The notes: generated by a model not told the origin, from the sequence alone. Counted from the stretch's first letter, positions 23,301-35,043 are shown. The stretch: 64,000 bases of DNA from Selaginella moellendorffii (GCF_000143415.4 NW_003314333.1:372001-436000); one strand, 5' to 3'. Numbers and translations are program-made.

Positions 23301-24000
23301 ACCAAAACGTCTAAGAAGTTCTACCTCGACGAAAGCGTGCAAATCCACATCTGGAGGAATTAATCAACAGTGATGATGATCGTCTAAGACGTCCCCGTAA
23401 CCGAGGAACTTCTCGAGGTATATTTCTTTTAATTCTCTCCTTTTCTTAGTTCCTTAAAATGGTTGCAACAAAAACTGTCGGGAGTAACTTCATTCCAGCT
23501 CGTCTTGATGCCCGAGAAGAGGACCTGGAGGAACTTACATCTACCACACGCCACATGACGGTATGTAAATTTTTCTTAATATCTTTGTCTTCTCCCCTTA
23601 GATTCGCCCTGTTTCTCTAGTGGCATTCCGTGGTGAAGTTGGGATCTTTATTGACTCCTACAGTTCATTAATGGCATCTTTTGAGGACGATGCTGAGAAT
23701 ATGGCTATCTGGCAAAAGTGGGAGCGCTTTTGTTAGAAGATCCATAGGCAACCGCTCAAAAGCACAAACTTCATGCTCTTTGACATGCCAAATGGTCCTC
23801 CAGACGCTAATGGTGATGTCCCAAGCTAGAACAACCTGACTAAAGACCACTTGAAGGATGCATTCCTTTTGGCAGTAATTCTCTTTCACACAACTGGTCA
23901 AGTTGCCTTCATTCTCCCAAATGACCCCATTGGATGTCCTACCTTATGAGGTATGCAACTCGAGTCAACTTCAAGAGGTTCTCTTCCGGGTGTATCATGG
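20374..24000 (+). pseudogene. DNA methyltransferase-like gene, copy 1, broken
   Basis: A first mini-exon (ATG at 20374, Met-Pro-Pro-Arg, then GTAAGT) appears to be spliced over a 1.0-kb GC-rich intron to 21390, giving a basic, nuclear-localisation-like N-terminus. Then follow a proline-rich stretch encoded by a (CCA)n tract (21541-21745), a conserved segment with DDIWKMKSHEFD and QQFVGKMF (about 22165-22285), charged helical parts (22330-22880), an acidic part (23150-23320) and a domain with FMLFDMPNGPPD and QVAFILPND (23760-23930). That last part resembles motif IV (DPPY-like) of beta-class N4/N6 DNA methyltransferases, with the catalytic box changed to DMPN. The same protein is recognisable on the minus strand at 55-58.5 kb. 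Stops at 21478 (TAA), about 22290 and 23734 break the frame. Confidence 0.55.
20400..21310. repeat. GC-rich repeat array inside the first intron
   Basis: About 0.9 kb of GC-rich DNA in AT-rich surroundings. It is built from recurring words CCAAGTGCC, CCGGGCATTTGGC, GCCGGCCAAGG and CTTGGGGGCGGGCCGG, many of them reverse complements of each other (for example GGCATTTGG and CCAAGTGCC). The repeats are imperfect, about 100-130 bases apart from 20700 on. Open frames on both strands here are a consequence of GC content. Confidence 0.7.
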
Positions 24001-24743
24001 ATAGTGTTGGGGTCAAGACCAAAGAAGCTCTATTTCGTTAAAGTGGGATTTATTCAGTAAAATGGGACTAGGTACAAATTTTCAAGTATTTGAAAATGAC
24101 GTGAAATTATATGTTTTTTGTCCAGGGGCTAGACATATCTGGGGCATGGTGACTAGCACGGTGACTTTGTGTCCAAACTGAGTCCATCTAGTTGTATAAT
24201 AAATCTCATTGTCAAGGTGAACAAGCCAAATCTGAAGCTAAAGAAGAGCAATGGCATGCGCGCACACACTATTTGTTTGTTCATTGAGCGTGTGGTGAGC
24301 TTTCCAAGATGAACGTCATTCCTATTAGCCAGACATATAACTTAATGGTGAGAACATTTAGATATTATTCAATGTTATCTTTTTCTAACGAATCTAATTG
24401 TGAAGGTGTAGCAAGAGGCATTGCTAGTCTGGAGAAGTCATTTAACTCATTTGACCCTTAGTGTATTTTCATGAAACTAAATAACATTCATATTATTAAG
24501 GAATTTCTCTAGTACCTTTTTTTTACGACATAGAGGCTTGCATTTCTTTCAAAGGTGATTTAGTAAAAGGCCTGAGGGCACATGCCATTTTATTTCTCAG
24601 ACCGGTATTAAGATATACTAGTGCAAAGGGAAAAAGGTATTTGGTGATCAAGTAAATGGCATGAGGGCACACGCCATTATAAGCCTAAGCGCTAGTGGAC
24701 ACCTCCTTTTTGGTGTCACGCCTCACGCCATCATGCCATGCCA
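24001..24743. other. Decayed 3' part of methyltransferase-like gene and palindrome cluster
   Basis: Short frames after 24000 look like further degraded coding sequence but stop often. Three palindrome-type motifs follow: 24569-24588 (half-degenerate, followed by TTTATTTCTCAG), 24656-24677 (full 22-bp form) and a repeated cluster at about 24711-24750 (CACGCC / CATGCC words) just downstream of the minus-strand gene. Confidence 0.5.
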
Positions 24744-27700
24744 TCACGCCTCCTCTGATTCAGATTCGGATTGTTCACCTTGAAATAAAATACATTAGAA
24801 ACTTAGTAAAGGAATATTAATGAATCTCACCTTGAACCCGAGTTATGAATGCTCTTGCTGCATCTCTTGCATGGTCTGGCAAGGTGATAGTGGCACTCTA
24901 CTTCCGCATCCAACCATGCACAACATTATCCACCGATATGCTCATGCTGGGATCCCTTGGATTCAGCACCCATCTCTTTTCTAGGCAATCCTTCGTATAT
25001 CCGGAACGTGGCTTGAACCACTCCACAGTTACATTGAAGGAGTTAGTTTCCGCGTCCTCCTCTACATCAGTGATGCAGCGCCCCACCCATATCATTTGTT
25101 TTTTATTACTGGGTCTGACAAGCACGACCATTCCTTTGCAGACCTGTACTGGATTGAATGCTGAATCCGGCTTCTTGTTCCTCGGCCCACAATAGTGATC
25201 CTCAACATCGTTATCTGTCACTGCATTTCCAGAGGACATTGTTCCGCTACTATCTGGTGCTCTGGGTTCTAGCCAAAAGGACTCTTCCAATTCTTCATAT
25301 ACAACCGGCCCATTTTGGATAGCAGATATAATCTTCTCCCAGTATTCGAGCAAAGGCTTGCACCTCTTAAAATAGGATTCTCCACCAAACACCAACCCCC
25401 TCTTCCAGAAGGCAATATGCTGTCTAATCCCGGCCACTATACTTTCCTGGTCTTTGAGTCCATCCGGGTGCATCGGCCGTGGGGAACCCTGAGGAATCAT
25501 AGGTTCCCCAGTTATGGGATCTCTCTTGAAGAGTTCAATGCCGTCCACTGGCAGCCACACTGTGTCCCATTCTCTCATCTTGTACCTCATCACTGGAGCA
25601 CCGTCACGCATGCTGAAATGAAACTGAAGAGGCTTGGAGTGGCCCATCAGCATTTCGGATCCATCCCTCATATAGCCTCTTACAAACCCCTTAAAGTCTG
25701 GAACCTCTGTCACAAGTGCAGCTTCAACAGTGCCTTTGATGCAATTTTGGAATTCATCGTAGAGTTGTGGGAGGGTGAGGACATTGGATCGCCGGAGGGA
25801 CTCTGCCAGGTGACTGAACATGGCATCGACGTCTTCATGAGTGTGCCCAACCATGAGAAAGCCAAGTGTAACCGTTTCAAATATGCCTTTGGCAACAAGC
25901 ATCGCCAAGTACGCGAAGACGTACATGTTTTTGTTCTCACTGCCAGCATTGTCTGTTTTGAGCAGAAGATGGGGTGGAAGGCCACATCGGCCGCAAGAAC
26001 TTCCTTGAGATTCTGCTTCGTTTGGATGAGGCTGTGCATTCACCGGGCAACCAGCCTCGTCGGAATGGCATGAGGCCTCACGTGATAACCCTACAATCTG
26101 ACGGCCAACATATTCACTGGGATGGCATGGGGCCCCACACGATACTGCAAGCCTTTGCTCCTCCTCCAGCTGAACCCTGTATGGGGTTCGATCAATAAGG
26201 GCCTTATGCAAGGGTTGGCCGTTCAGCTCAGTTTGCGCACTTTGCAGAGACCTTAAGTGCTTTGCTAGGGATGCAATCATCATGTTTGCACCCCCGCCAC
26301 CCCATAGAGGTACAAAGAAGTTCCCATAGTTTTGGGCACCATGCCCATGAGCAATTATGCCAAACAGAGACACAGGCAGCTGCATGGATGAAGAGATAGC
26401 CTTGGGGGCAGGATTGAGTTGAGGTAAGCACGTCTTTTTCTGGTCCATTTTGTCGTGGATGATGCAGAGGTAAGAGTCAGGTCTCTCCATGGAGAGAATC
26501 CTGTTATGATAATATGCAGTCCTGCAGCTTCTCTGCTCGATGTTGTGGTCGAGCCGCCTTCTAACCAACGTCTCTCGCTCTTGAGCGCTGCAAGAATTCT
26601 TCGACAAAGCCATTTTGATAGCAGTGCACTCGTCACACTTTGAAAAGCTGGAGTACTTTCCTATACTCACATCCCTGAACCTGTTGCTCCACAATCTACT
26701 AAATCTAGATTGGCTCAGCTTCCTATAGCCATTACTCTGGAGTTCCCGATTCACATCTTGCAATATGGCCCCCTTGGTATACATGGAAGGGAGAACTTGT
26801 TGGGTGTCTCGTGTTCCATCTTCCAAGAGGCGGGTTTTATGTGGTTGCTGCTCGCTACATGTCTCAACAAACCTCTTGAAGATTGCCTCTCCATATACAA
26901 CATGACCCCTGGTTTTGTGCGTACCGTCGTACCCATGGACTGCCTGTTGAACCCTTTGTTCCTCGAACTCAGTTTTGATTCTGTAGAATGTGCTTCGAGG
27001 GACTCCATAAATGATTCTCCATGCCTTCATGCAGACCAAACACCTCTGGAAGACCATGCCCCCCACCTGATGTTCTGAAGCATCAACAGATGACCGTAAT
27101 GCCTCATACACAAAATTGCGAGCTGCCTTCCAGGACAATGTCTTGTATCTTGCTCTCTCCTCTTCAATAGCATCCCAATCAGCATGTTGACAGCACCTCC
27201 TCTTGCAACAAGCAACTGTCGAGACCATTCGAACCTCCATCGCCATTTTTTGCCTTTTCGGTTTGTTGCTCAGATCCCTTTGGCTGCGCTTTAGGAAGGT
27301 GTACTTTCTTTTCCCATGAAGAGATGTTCTGTCATCAGTTGTAGTGGTGTTTGATTGTGAATCCTTCACATTCTCAAACACTAAATGTTTCAATTTCCAC
27401 TGCACAATGCTTCCAATAGTCAGACTGTTTTCTTCTGTGTCAACAACCTCTAAAATCGCAACTCCAATATCATCCCAGCCCAATTCTTGATTAGCAACCG
27501 CATCTCTTGGATCGACAACTGTGGCTAAGCCCTCAGCTACCACCTCCCCCTCGGGGTTGTTTAGAAACACCTTTGCCTGAATCCATGTAGCACGGTTCTT
27601 AAGATCCACGGAGGGAACATGCGTCGCACTTGCACTGTCCCCAACATCTGCTTTCTTCTGCAGATTTTTCAAGGCAACAACAACATTTACCCCGACGACC

Positions 27701-27885
27701 ATCTCTCCTCGTTCAATAGCGACCACATTCCCATCGAAGACAGTCTCTACTGATACAGCAGCATTGCCTTCCCCAAGCCTTTGATAGTGTATAACAAAGT
27801 TCCAATCCATAGACACAAGGGTCCCTTTTGCAACTCTCTTCCCACCATTCAAAATGTAAACCTTTTCCCCAACCCTGAAGGCCAT
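24744..27885 (-). CDS. DUF8039/DUF7869-type transposase-like protein (995 aa ORF plus likely last exon)
   Basis: One uninterrupted frame of 995 codons runs from ATG 27885 to TAG 24898. The N-terminus holds two similar segments (about residues 8-75 and 100-170: V-A-x-G, then D, then VxV-x-x-V) like the DUF8039 module of plant transposon proteins. A basic segment follows at about 195-215 and a Cys-rich helical segment at 228-330. A C-terminal RNase-H-like region has KTDNAGSENKN at about residue 643 and VGHTHEDVDAMF at about residue 678, the signature I associate with DUF7869 transposase-like proteins. Past the TAG the frame stays open to a donor at 24830; splicing to 24778 adds an acidic tail ending at TGA 24744, so the TAG is probably a late CAG-to-TAG mutation. 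This is the best-preserved gene of the giant element and its leading candidate for a recombinase. Confidence 0.8.
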
Positions 27886-28241
27886 TCTGAAAGTGCAGAA
27901 AAGAAGTTAAGACCATACAAAAAATGATTAGAGAATGGCCTAAATCATAACATACCAAATAGCATGAGGCCACATGCCATTATTCAAACATGCTATTGAC
28001 ACCCACGTGAAATTTCGCATTCACAAAATTGGCATGAGCCCTCATGCCATCTTGATATACACACAGCTGCAGGCAAGTAAAAACATACATGACAATACGC
28101 TAGCCATGAAATTGCAAGGGCCCAAGATGGCATGTGGCCTCATGCCATTTCTAAATGTGGTCCTAAGCCATTCCATGGTGAACATACCAGGAAGCACAAG
28201 TGCCGAATATCAAGAGGAAGCGGTAGCCACACCAAAGACAG

Positions 28242-28330
28242 TGCCGCTCGCAACACCGCAACTACTCGTAGCGCCGCTCGCAACACCGCAACTGCTCGTA
28301 GCGCCGCTCGCACAAACTGCCACTCGCATA
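28242..28330. repeat. 30-bp minisatellite
   Basis: About two and a half units built on GCCGCTCGCAACACCGCAAC plus TGCTCGTAGC, with decayed copies continuing to about 28430. The antisense open frames here are repeat artefacts. Confidence 0.7.
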
Positions 28331-28738
28331 AACTGCCGCTCGCAATGGTGCTCGCAATGCCGCAACCGCTTGTAGACGCATAAACCACAGCTCACAACGC
28401 CGCTTACACAAGCAGCGCTCACTGCGCTCAGTGGAACCAAGAACACGGCACACAAAAATGATAGACCTAGGAATGAGTTCGAGAATTCAAAAATAACACA
28501 CGCTTGAACGTCACATCAAATCCTCTGACAAACCAGATCTTATGATTCCTCTGAAAAATTTCAAACTGAGTAGCTTCTAGACTTTGCTGTCGGACGTTGA
28601 ACTTTGTCACATCATGTCCTTGCCTCGATCCAGCTGTGCCATGTCAGTGATTCGAACTTTGCCATGCCATGTTAGCGATCCGCGCCAAGATTATTCGCCG
28701 TGTAAAGGAATAATTATGCTGTGTGTGTACGTCCATTT

Positions 28739-29762
28739 ATGGCAATATAAGGCCACACGCCATTCAAAGAATAATGCTAGTTGAGCATTTTTTGGTGCAT
28801 TTTTGGGTTCAAAATTGCATGAGCCCACATGCTACAAAGTTTACCTGTACCAAAAATAGAAACAGCTTTATTTACTTGGGAATTTAAGTGGCTGAGGCAT
28901 TTTTAAACTTACAAATACATGCCCTACTTACATTCCTTTGGTTGCTTAAAATTCAAAAATATTATAAACCTTTCTTTTTGCATTTTCAATGTTTTCAATT
29001 ATGGTTTTTGATTTTCGCAGGACCAACTTAGTAATCTACCGTCATGTTTATAGCTAGCTTTCGTTTGTCCCCTTTGCTAGCCTGAGATACATCTGCTCGG
29101 CATCTGCCTCTTACAGCATTTGCCCAGAAAGGGCATCTTTCTTCACGCAGCATTTGCCACATGTTTAGGGTTTAGGGTTTAGGGTTTAGCAATTCAGTAG
29201 CTTGATAAACATGCAAATACAGAACTTGATGCAAAATCCTTTGATATGTCACAATGCCCCTAGGACCATAAACACATTTCAATAGAGAGGGTCCTTTCAT
29301 TTCATAACTCCTTACGTAGACCTTGGTGAAACCAGAGTTAGTGAAGTTGGTTTCTTGTGATCCCGCATCTGATTGTGATGTCCCTTTGCAGTGTCGATGG
29401 AAAGGTCAATGCACACCAAACTGTAGAATCTTGGAGCAAAATAACGGTCGGATCTATGGCAAATGCCCCTGAAACATTGTAAGGCTCGTGTGGTCTCATG
29501 TGGTGTCCGATCGAGATGCTTCTTTGTAGGGTCATCAAGAAGGACATTGTATACCATTCTGTAAAATCTAGTTGCGATCTAACGGTTGGATCTCCAAAAA
29601 ACTCAAAACAATCTCGCGTGTGTCAAAATATTCTAGGAACATACTCTTATGTGCCCCTGAAAATGGCATGCGGCCCCACGCCATTCAAGAGATAACGCCA
29701 GATGACGCCGAGCATTTTTTGGTGCATTTTTTTGGATCAAAATTGCATGAGCCCACACGCTT
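28739..29762 (+). repeat. Pair of direct repeats of about 95 bp
   Basis: Units at 28739-28835 and 29663-29762. Each carries a palindrome copy, then AGCATTTTTTGGTGCATTTTT, then AAAATTGCATGAGCCCAC. A neighbouring phrase, CACATCAAATCCTCTGACAA, occurs at about 28512 and 29768. Confidence 0.75.
29164..29188 (+). repeat. Interstitial telomeric repeat
   Basis: Three and a half perfect units of TTTAGGG, the Arabidopsis-type plant telomere sequence, embedded in the giant element. Confidence 0.9.
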
Positions 29763-30447
29763 GAATGTCACATCAAATCCTCTGACAATTTATTTAGCTG
29801 AACATTTGGCATTTTTGGAAATACAAAATGCTTTGGAATATCCAATCATGCATGGTATAAATATAGCGAGGGTATTGAATGATATCCCAATCATGATCTT
29901 TCTTTTGGATTTCGCGTGCATGCAGTCCGAGGAATGATGACGTTGCGGATTTCTTTTGGATTTCACGTGCATGCATGCGCGTGGCGATCCAGAAATTAAT
30001 GGTGGCGCCCACGTCCGAGGAATGATGACGTGGCAGGATTACCAACCGTCGTGACATTTCACGCGTGTGAGGTTAGGTTTTGCATTTTGCTTCGTACTCG
30101 CGCTCGCATCGCGCTCTCACTCACGATCACGCTCACATTCGCGCTCATCTACCTTCTCTACAGGTTTCTTGTGTGCATCGGCGTCCACTCGCGCTTGCAT
30201 CACACTCGCGCTCGCATCGTGCTCGTGTGCATCAGCATCCACTTCAAAACACACCCAGTTTGTAACTTCGCCGCCAACTCCGCCGCCCACTCCGCCACCC
30301 ACACGCAGCCCACTTGGTGTCTCGGGAGATTTCAGCGCCACTCTCCAACTGTAAGTGGCAGAGTAGCCTTGCTGCTATGATCCGCTGCACACACAGTGCA
30401 CATTCGCCAGCGAGTCCGGTTGTCACGCCTCCATTCGGCTTCAAATG

Positions 30448-30498
30448 GTAAGTCTTTTAGGCCAAGTAGAAAATGGCATGAGGCCACATGCCATTCAG
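30448..30498 (+). other. Candidate 51-base palindrome-bearing intron in 5' region
   Basis: GTAAGT follows AAATG at 30445-30447, and the palindrome 30473-30494 is directly followed by TCAG. Size and layout match the better-supported introns downstream, but the surrounding exons are not certain. Two more palindromes (30550-30571 and 30610-30631) are likewise followed by short tracts ending in TTAG and CCAG. Confidence 0.45.
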
Positions 30499-31862
30499 TA
30501 GCAACATTGGCATGCACCGATTGGGCTCTCGAGTGCAGTCTGGTTACAGATGGCGTGTAGCCTCACGCCATCTTAGGATGTAGCCTCAAGACATCTGATG
30601 CAGTGGTGAATGGCGTGTGGCCTCACGTTATTTCCAGCTGCTAGCTTTTCATTTGTCAGCTCTAATTGTTGTGCATTTCTGAACAAGCGAGGAATTGCGT
30701 TCTTCTTCCAGCCACTGTCAATGTGGATGCAGAGAAGGGGGAGGAGCTCACCAGTTGGACTTTCGGGATGGAAGACGAGGATTTGAGGCTAAACAACACA
30801 GATGGTGGGAGAAAAGAATGCATGGGGGTCCTCATCCAAGTGACAGACACTCCATGCAATTCCATGCAAGAATATAGACTGGCACTTGTGGTAGAGACAG
30901 CGTCTGCCTTCAAGATCCACCTTGCACATCCTAGCGGCTTCCCGGAGGGGGGCAGCAACTATGAGGAATTCCTAGAGGGAGCTAGGGAGAGGTTGTCCAG
31001 GAGGCCCACAATTTCAAAGACGCTGCGGGTCTATGAAGATCACATGGAATCCACGGACCTCACCTACGGCGATGTTCAAAAACTATATTCCAACATTGAG
31101 CCGTTGAGAGTGCTTCCAGTTCGCAAAGCGAAGGGGAAGGGGGTCGATCTGGAAATTACCCCGAAGCTGAAAAGGGTGGTCAAGCTCAAGCCGACGTCCG
31201 ACTCTCCTCCAAAAAAGAAGCTACTCGGTGATGCCATTGCCTCGGGTTCGAACACTACACCCACCAAAAAGAAGAGCCGCAAAGAGCAGAAAGAGCAAGA
31301 AGGGGCAGCAAAAATCGTCGCAGATAATAGTACTTGTTACTATTCCAACAAAGTATATACAATCAACGTGAGCCGTATCGACATCCAAAGCAAATACAAC
31401 TGCAGGCTAGTATTTGATGAGTGGGTGGAGAAACTGAAGCAGAAGATGCTGGCAAGTCCAGTAACACCCGACATCGCAGACGTGATTCCCTACTACCGAA
31501 CAATGAAGGGTGAAACGAGGTTTCTAGACTTGATCAATAGGAAGGTGTTGGACGATCAGAACATCCGGTTCTATGCCGTCTCCGGGCAGCATTCTAGCTT
31601 GGCAATGCAAGAGATAGTTGTGGATATTATGGTGGGCGAGGAGGTGAAGAAAGTCTTCAAGACAAGAGTTGTCCACCTGATAAAAGGCAACTCGCCCCTC
31701 CGATCTATCATATACATCTCCCATGCGCAGAATGTCAAGTAAGAAACGTGCTACAAATCGGGTCTGCACGAGACATTGGCACGAACACGGAAGCTCTGGG
31801 TTCAACTGAAGAAGCCACAAAAACCAGGACAAGGACGTGCACTAGCAACTAGCGCCTGGCAG

Positions 31863-31916
31863 GTAAGCCTCGTTGCATGTGGCATAGCATGTGGCCTCAC
31901 GCCATTTCCATTGCAG
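31863..31916 (+). other. Palindrome-bearing intron (54 bases)
   Basis: Donor GCAG/GTAAGC, palindrome 31884-31905, acceptor CCATTGCAG. Its length is a multiple of three without a stop, so it can also be read through. Removing it joins TGG CAG to GAA TTC in frame. Confidence 0.65.
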
Positions 31917-33240
31917 GAATTCTCGAGTCTTCTCTCGAAAACACTGGGGGTCAATGACACACTCAGCATCCATAACATTCTACTTGCGACAAAAGTTGTT
32001 TTTGACAAATGGGTAGATGTGCTGAGGAGGTACCATGACGGGGAGTTACTAAACTCAATGGGTGTGGAGGACAGCCGGAAGCCCAATGATTTGAAGCTCA
32101 ACGCCTTGCATTTCTCGCGGTCTCTAGACAACGACGACCTTCTGACAGTGGCTAATGCTCTTCTACGTGGTGAGGTAGTCTTCAACAAGACCAAAATGAC
32201 TCCCGGCCATATTGTGACATACGAGGACTTGTGCACAACTCTGAGAGCTCGTGCGCTATTGAAGGATTGGATCTTCGAGCAAGTGGCCGTGGAGAGGGTG
32301 AGCATCGACACCACGCAAGAGATGATGGAAGCGCTGGAGTTGTCAAATGAAGACATCGACGAGTACGTGAAGGGGGCCCCCAAGTTCATCGATCTGCTAC
32401 GGAATGCTACGAAAAGTAAAGGTGAGAAGTTGGATCAGTATCTAAATTTCATTAAGAGTGATGTCGACCGCCGGCTTCAGAAACAGCTCGACCCCGTAGC
32501 AGAGGCCTATCGAGAACCTTACCAGGTATACTTGAATTCGGATGAGGATCAAAGGTGGAGGAGCATCGTTTCCCGTGGAGATGAGCAGGTCAAGAACATC
32601 TTTTGTGTGATGGACTTCACAAACGAGGAGATCACTCATGCAGACGAAGTCAGCTCCATCATTGACTTAATGGTGGGACTTGCGGAGGTGGAATCTTCAG
32701 TCCACTATATGATCTACGACTCTGAATCCTATCACAAGTTCTGGAAGGCCTTGAACGAGGTGAAGGGTCGGTTGAAAGGCAAGGAGATGCGGGAGATCCA
32801 TGGGATAATGGCTAAGAAGAAGATACCGACGAATGTCCGCATCTTCACACTCGCCCTTGTTATTGGTCCTGCAGCAGAGTGGGACTGAAGTGACTTCCCA
32901 GCTTTGTTCGACAAGGCCGATCGAATTGATCTGAGGGAGGTCAATTTACCCGTGCCTGAGGAACTGAAGACGGCTATGGAGCTTTCGAATCCAAAGAAAG
33001 CTCCAGGTGCAGCATGGGAAATGCTCAGCTGGGTCTTCAACGCAATAGCGGGTGGGTCACCTGCTTCCGACTCCAAGGGCAAATGCGTTGTCGAGTACAA
33101 CTGCAGCGGACTATTCTTTTGAGCCACACTACTCAAGGGTGTCCCGTGTGTTGCGGTGACAAACTCCATTGAAGAGGTGACTTCAATGGAGCATATAATT
33201 ACAGTTGCCAAAGAAAAACAGTATCTTCTCTGCGAACCTA

Positions 33241-33290
33241 GTGAGTACGCACTTTAATTTTAAATGTTATCTCACAAGCTCTGTATGCAG
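33241..33290 (+). other. Intron (50 bases) of ParB-HAD gene
   Basis: Donor CTA/GTGAGT, acceptor TGTATGCAG. Splicing gives CCT A+GA GCG TGG in frame. No palindrome. Confidence 0.65.
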
Positions 33291-33377
33291 GAGCGTGGCC
33301 ACCCCCAGATGCTGAAACGGCGTTAACAGCTACTGTTGAAGATACCCATGTTGGGCCGAGCTCACAACCTGCACAAG

Positions 33378-33415
33378 GTAAGGTCACGTGAGGCCTCACG
33401 CCATTTTGATTATAG
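33378..33415 (+). other. Palindrome-bearing mini-intron (38 bases)
   Basis: Donor CAAG/GTAAGG and acceptor TTATAG. The palindrome (33383-33404, core CGTGAGGCCTCACG) fills most of the intron. Phase 1 junction. Confidence 0.65.
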
Positions 33416-33505
33416 ATCGTTGTGAATATTCAGACACGAGGACTGAAAAGCGCACTGGTGGTGCGTCGAAGAAGGATAAACAGACAAGCAATAGGAAAAA
33501 AGGAG

Positions 33506-33554
33506 GTACAAATTATATTTGCAATGGCGTGTGGTCTCATGCCATTCCTTGCAG
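33506..33554 (+). other. Palindrome-bearing intron (49 bases)
   Basis: Donor GGAG/GTACAA, palindrome 33524-33545, acceptor TCCTTGCAG. Phase 1; splicing restores GGA GGA GAC. Confidence 0.7.
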
Positions 33555-33698
33555 GAGACACTTCTTCAAAGGCAAAACAGGCAAGCACCAGCCAAGCTCA
33601 AACTGACAGTGGTCATAAAAAGCAAAAGCACATTGGACAGTCGTTGGGATCAGAGGCGTTTGATTCGAAAAGGAAGAAGGGCAACAAAAAGATGATAG

Positions 33699-33745
33699 GT
33701 AATGCTTCGCGGTTATGGCGTGTGTGCTCATGCCATTCATTGCAG
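33699..33745 (+). other. Palindrome-bearing intron (47 bases)
   Basis: Donor ATAG/GTAATG, palindrome 33715-33736, acceptor TCATTGCAG. Phase 1; the reading frame continues as AT CAA GGG CTG. Confidence 0.7.
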
Positions 33746-34297
33746 ATCAAGGGCTGAGTGAAAGCAGGCAGTCACCACCTCCTGACTCAGATTCCTATGG
33801 CGGACTCCCCTTCCCCAATCTCAATGGAGAGGTACAATGGATGAGGGATGCTTTTCAAGTCAGGGCCACGTTTTTCTCATCTCGTCGTCTTTGAAGGGTG
33901 CAAGAACGTGCAGAAACCATGTTAAGACAGTCGGGTGAGGATACGGTCCTAGGTCACGCACTAAAACAGGCTATGGATGTCTTGTATTTTGAGATGGAGA
34001 CTCGGCCAGATGATTTTCCCAAGATGGTCCTGGAAGAACAAGCCATCCAGCCTGAGCAACCTATGGAAGAAATGCAGGAGGGGGATGAGGAGCCAAAGAA
34101 AGATAATGAACAGGAAGAGCAGAAGGACGAAGAGGAGGACAAAGAAGAGGAGGACGAAGAAGAGGAGGACAAAGAGGACTTGGATGGTCCTCACAATAGT
34201 GACGATCACAATAACGACGACGACGATGATGACGACGATGGCCAGCCTGAGGTGGCCAAAGACCAGCAGAGGAAGGTCATACAAGACAAACCATCAG

Positions 34298-34569
34298 GTA
34301 AATAATAGTACATCCATTCCTAACCTTTTACCATTTCTAACATTGTCCATGTAGGTCGCAGAGCAAATGGTAAGTAGAGATTATTCAGTTGAATTTACAA
34401 ACTCTAGCCTTTAGTGTCGAGGAAGGATAGTGCCAAGCAAGGGTCGAAACGTATGTCCAATCCTTCAGAATCAGCAGTGCGCCCAAGTGATATCGGTCCT
34501 AGTTCCTCAATAGCAATTGATGGTAAATACAGTATAGTCGATTCAATGTGCTAATGAGTTTGTTTTTAG
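34298..34569 (+). other. Three phase-1 introns around a 15-base micro-exon
   Basis: Introns at 34298-34354 (57 bases), 34370-34414 (45) and 34523-34569 (47) enclose exons 34355-34369 (15 bases) and 34415-34522. All have GTAA donors and TAG acceptors and join G to the next two bases of a codon, so the exons are symmetric phase 1. These introns carry no palindrome. Confidence 0.6.
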
Positions 34570-34946
34570 TAGCACGGGAGGATACCATCTCAATCGAAGG
34601 GAGATATTTGGACATGCATATGGATCCGCCAGTGGACTCTACTTGCCTGCAAGAGTCATCAGAGCTGGTGGAGGCTACTATCCATATCAACGCCAAGCAA
34701 GCTGACCACGCTCCACTTGATGCTGCCCATACCACTGAGTCAATCTTGTCCACGTATCCAACTGACGGTGACCAGGCGCCATTGGACCCGCATGAGGCCG
34801 CCCCAGCCGCCGAGCCGGTCGTATCCTCATTTCCAACGGACTCAACGTGTGCCCAATCGTCTGACTACGCGCCGTTGGAACCTCCCTACACCGCCCCTGC
34901 TGCCTGTTCGGTCATGTCCACTTTGCCAACGGAGGCACCAGCTGAA

Positions 34947-35043
34947 ATGGCGTGTGATCACACGCCATCGGAACCACCCCATGCCACTGTTGAGCCAGTT
35001 GTACCAGAGTCTACAGCTGAAATGGCATGTGCCCACACGCCAT
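34947..35043 (+). repeat. Two palindromes inside the coding exon
   Basis: 34947-34968 is a perfect 22-bp palindrome and 35022-35043 an imperfect one. In frame they encode Met-Ala-Cys-Asp-His-Thr-Pro and Met-Ala-Cys-Ala-His-Thr-Pro. Copies in the duplicate (59849-59870 and 59924-59945) carry point changes. Confidence 0.85.

Larger units (their letters stand above)
27886..30440. other. Divergent intergenic region with palindromes and short repeats
   Basis: This 2.5-kb region lies between the start of the minus-strand transposase-like gene and the start of the ParB-HAD gene and should contain both promoters. It holds five palindrome copies (27959-27980, 28029-28050, 28127-28148, 28739-28763 degenerate, 29663-29684), a 30-bp minisatellite, a telomere-like repeat and two copies of a block of about 95 bases. 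A CGCTCGCATCG-type repeat occurs at 30090-30230. No convincing coding region is present. Confidence 0.6.

Noticed and set aside
25315-26073. A 252-codon plus-strand frame
   Set aside because: Antisense shadow of the 995-codon transposase-like gene, which has recognisable motifs.
30117-30341. Frames at 30030-30444 on both strands as a separate small gene
   Set aside because: They overlap a CGCTCGCATCG-type repeat and the likely 5' leader of the ParB-HAD gene. No frame joins the downstream exon cleanly, so the first exon was left unresolved.
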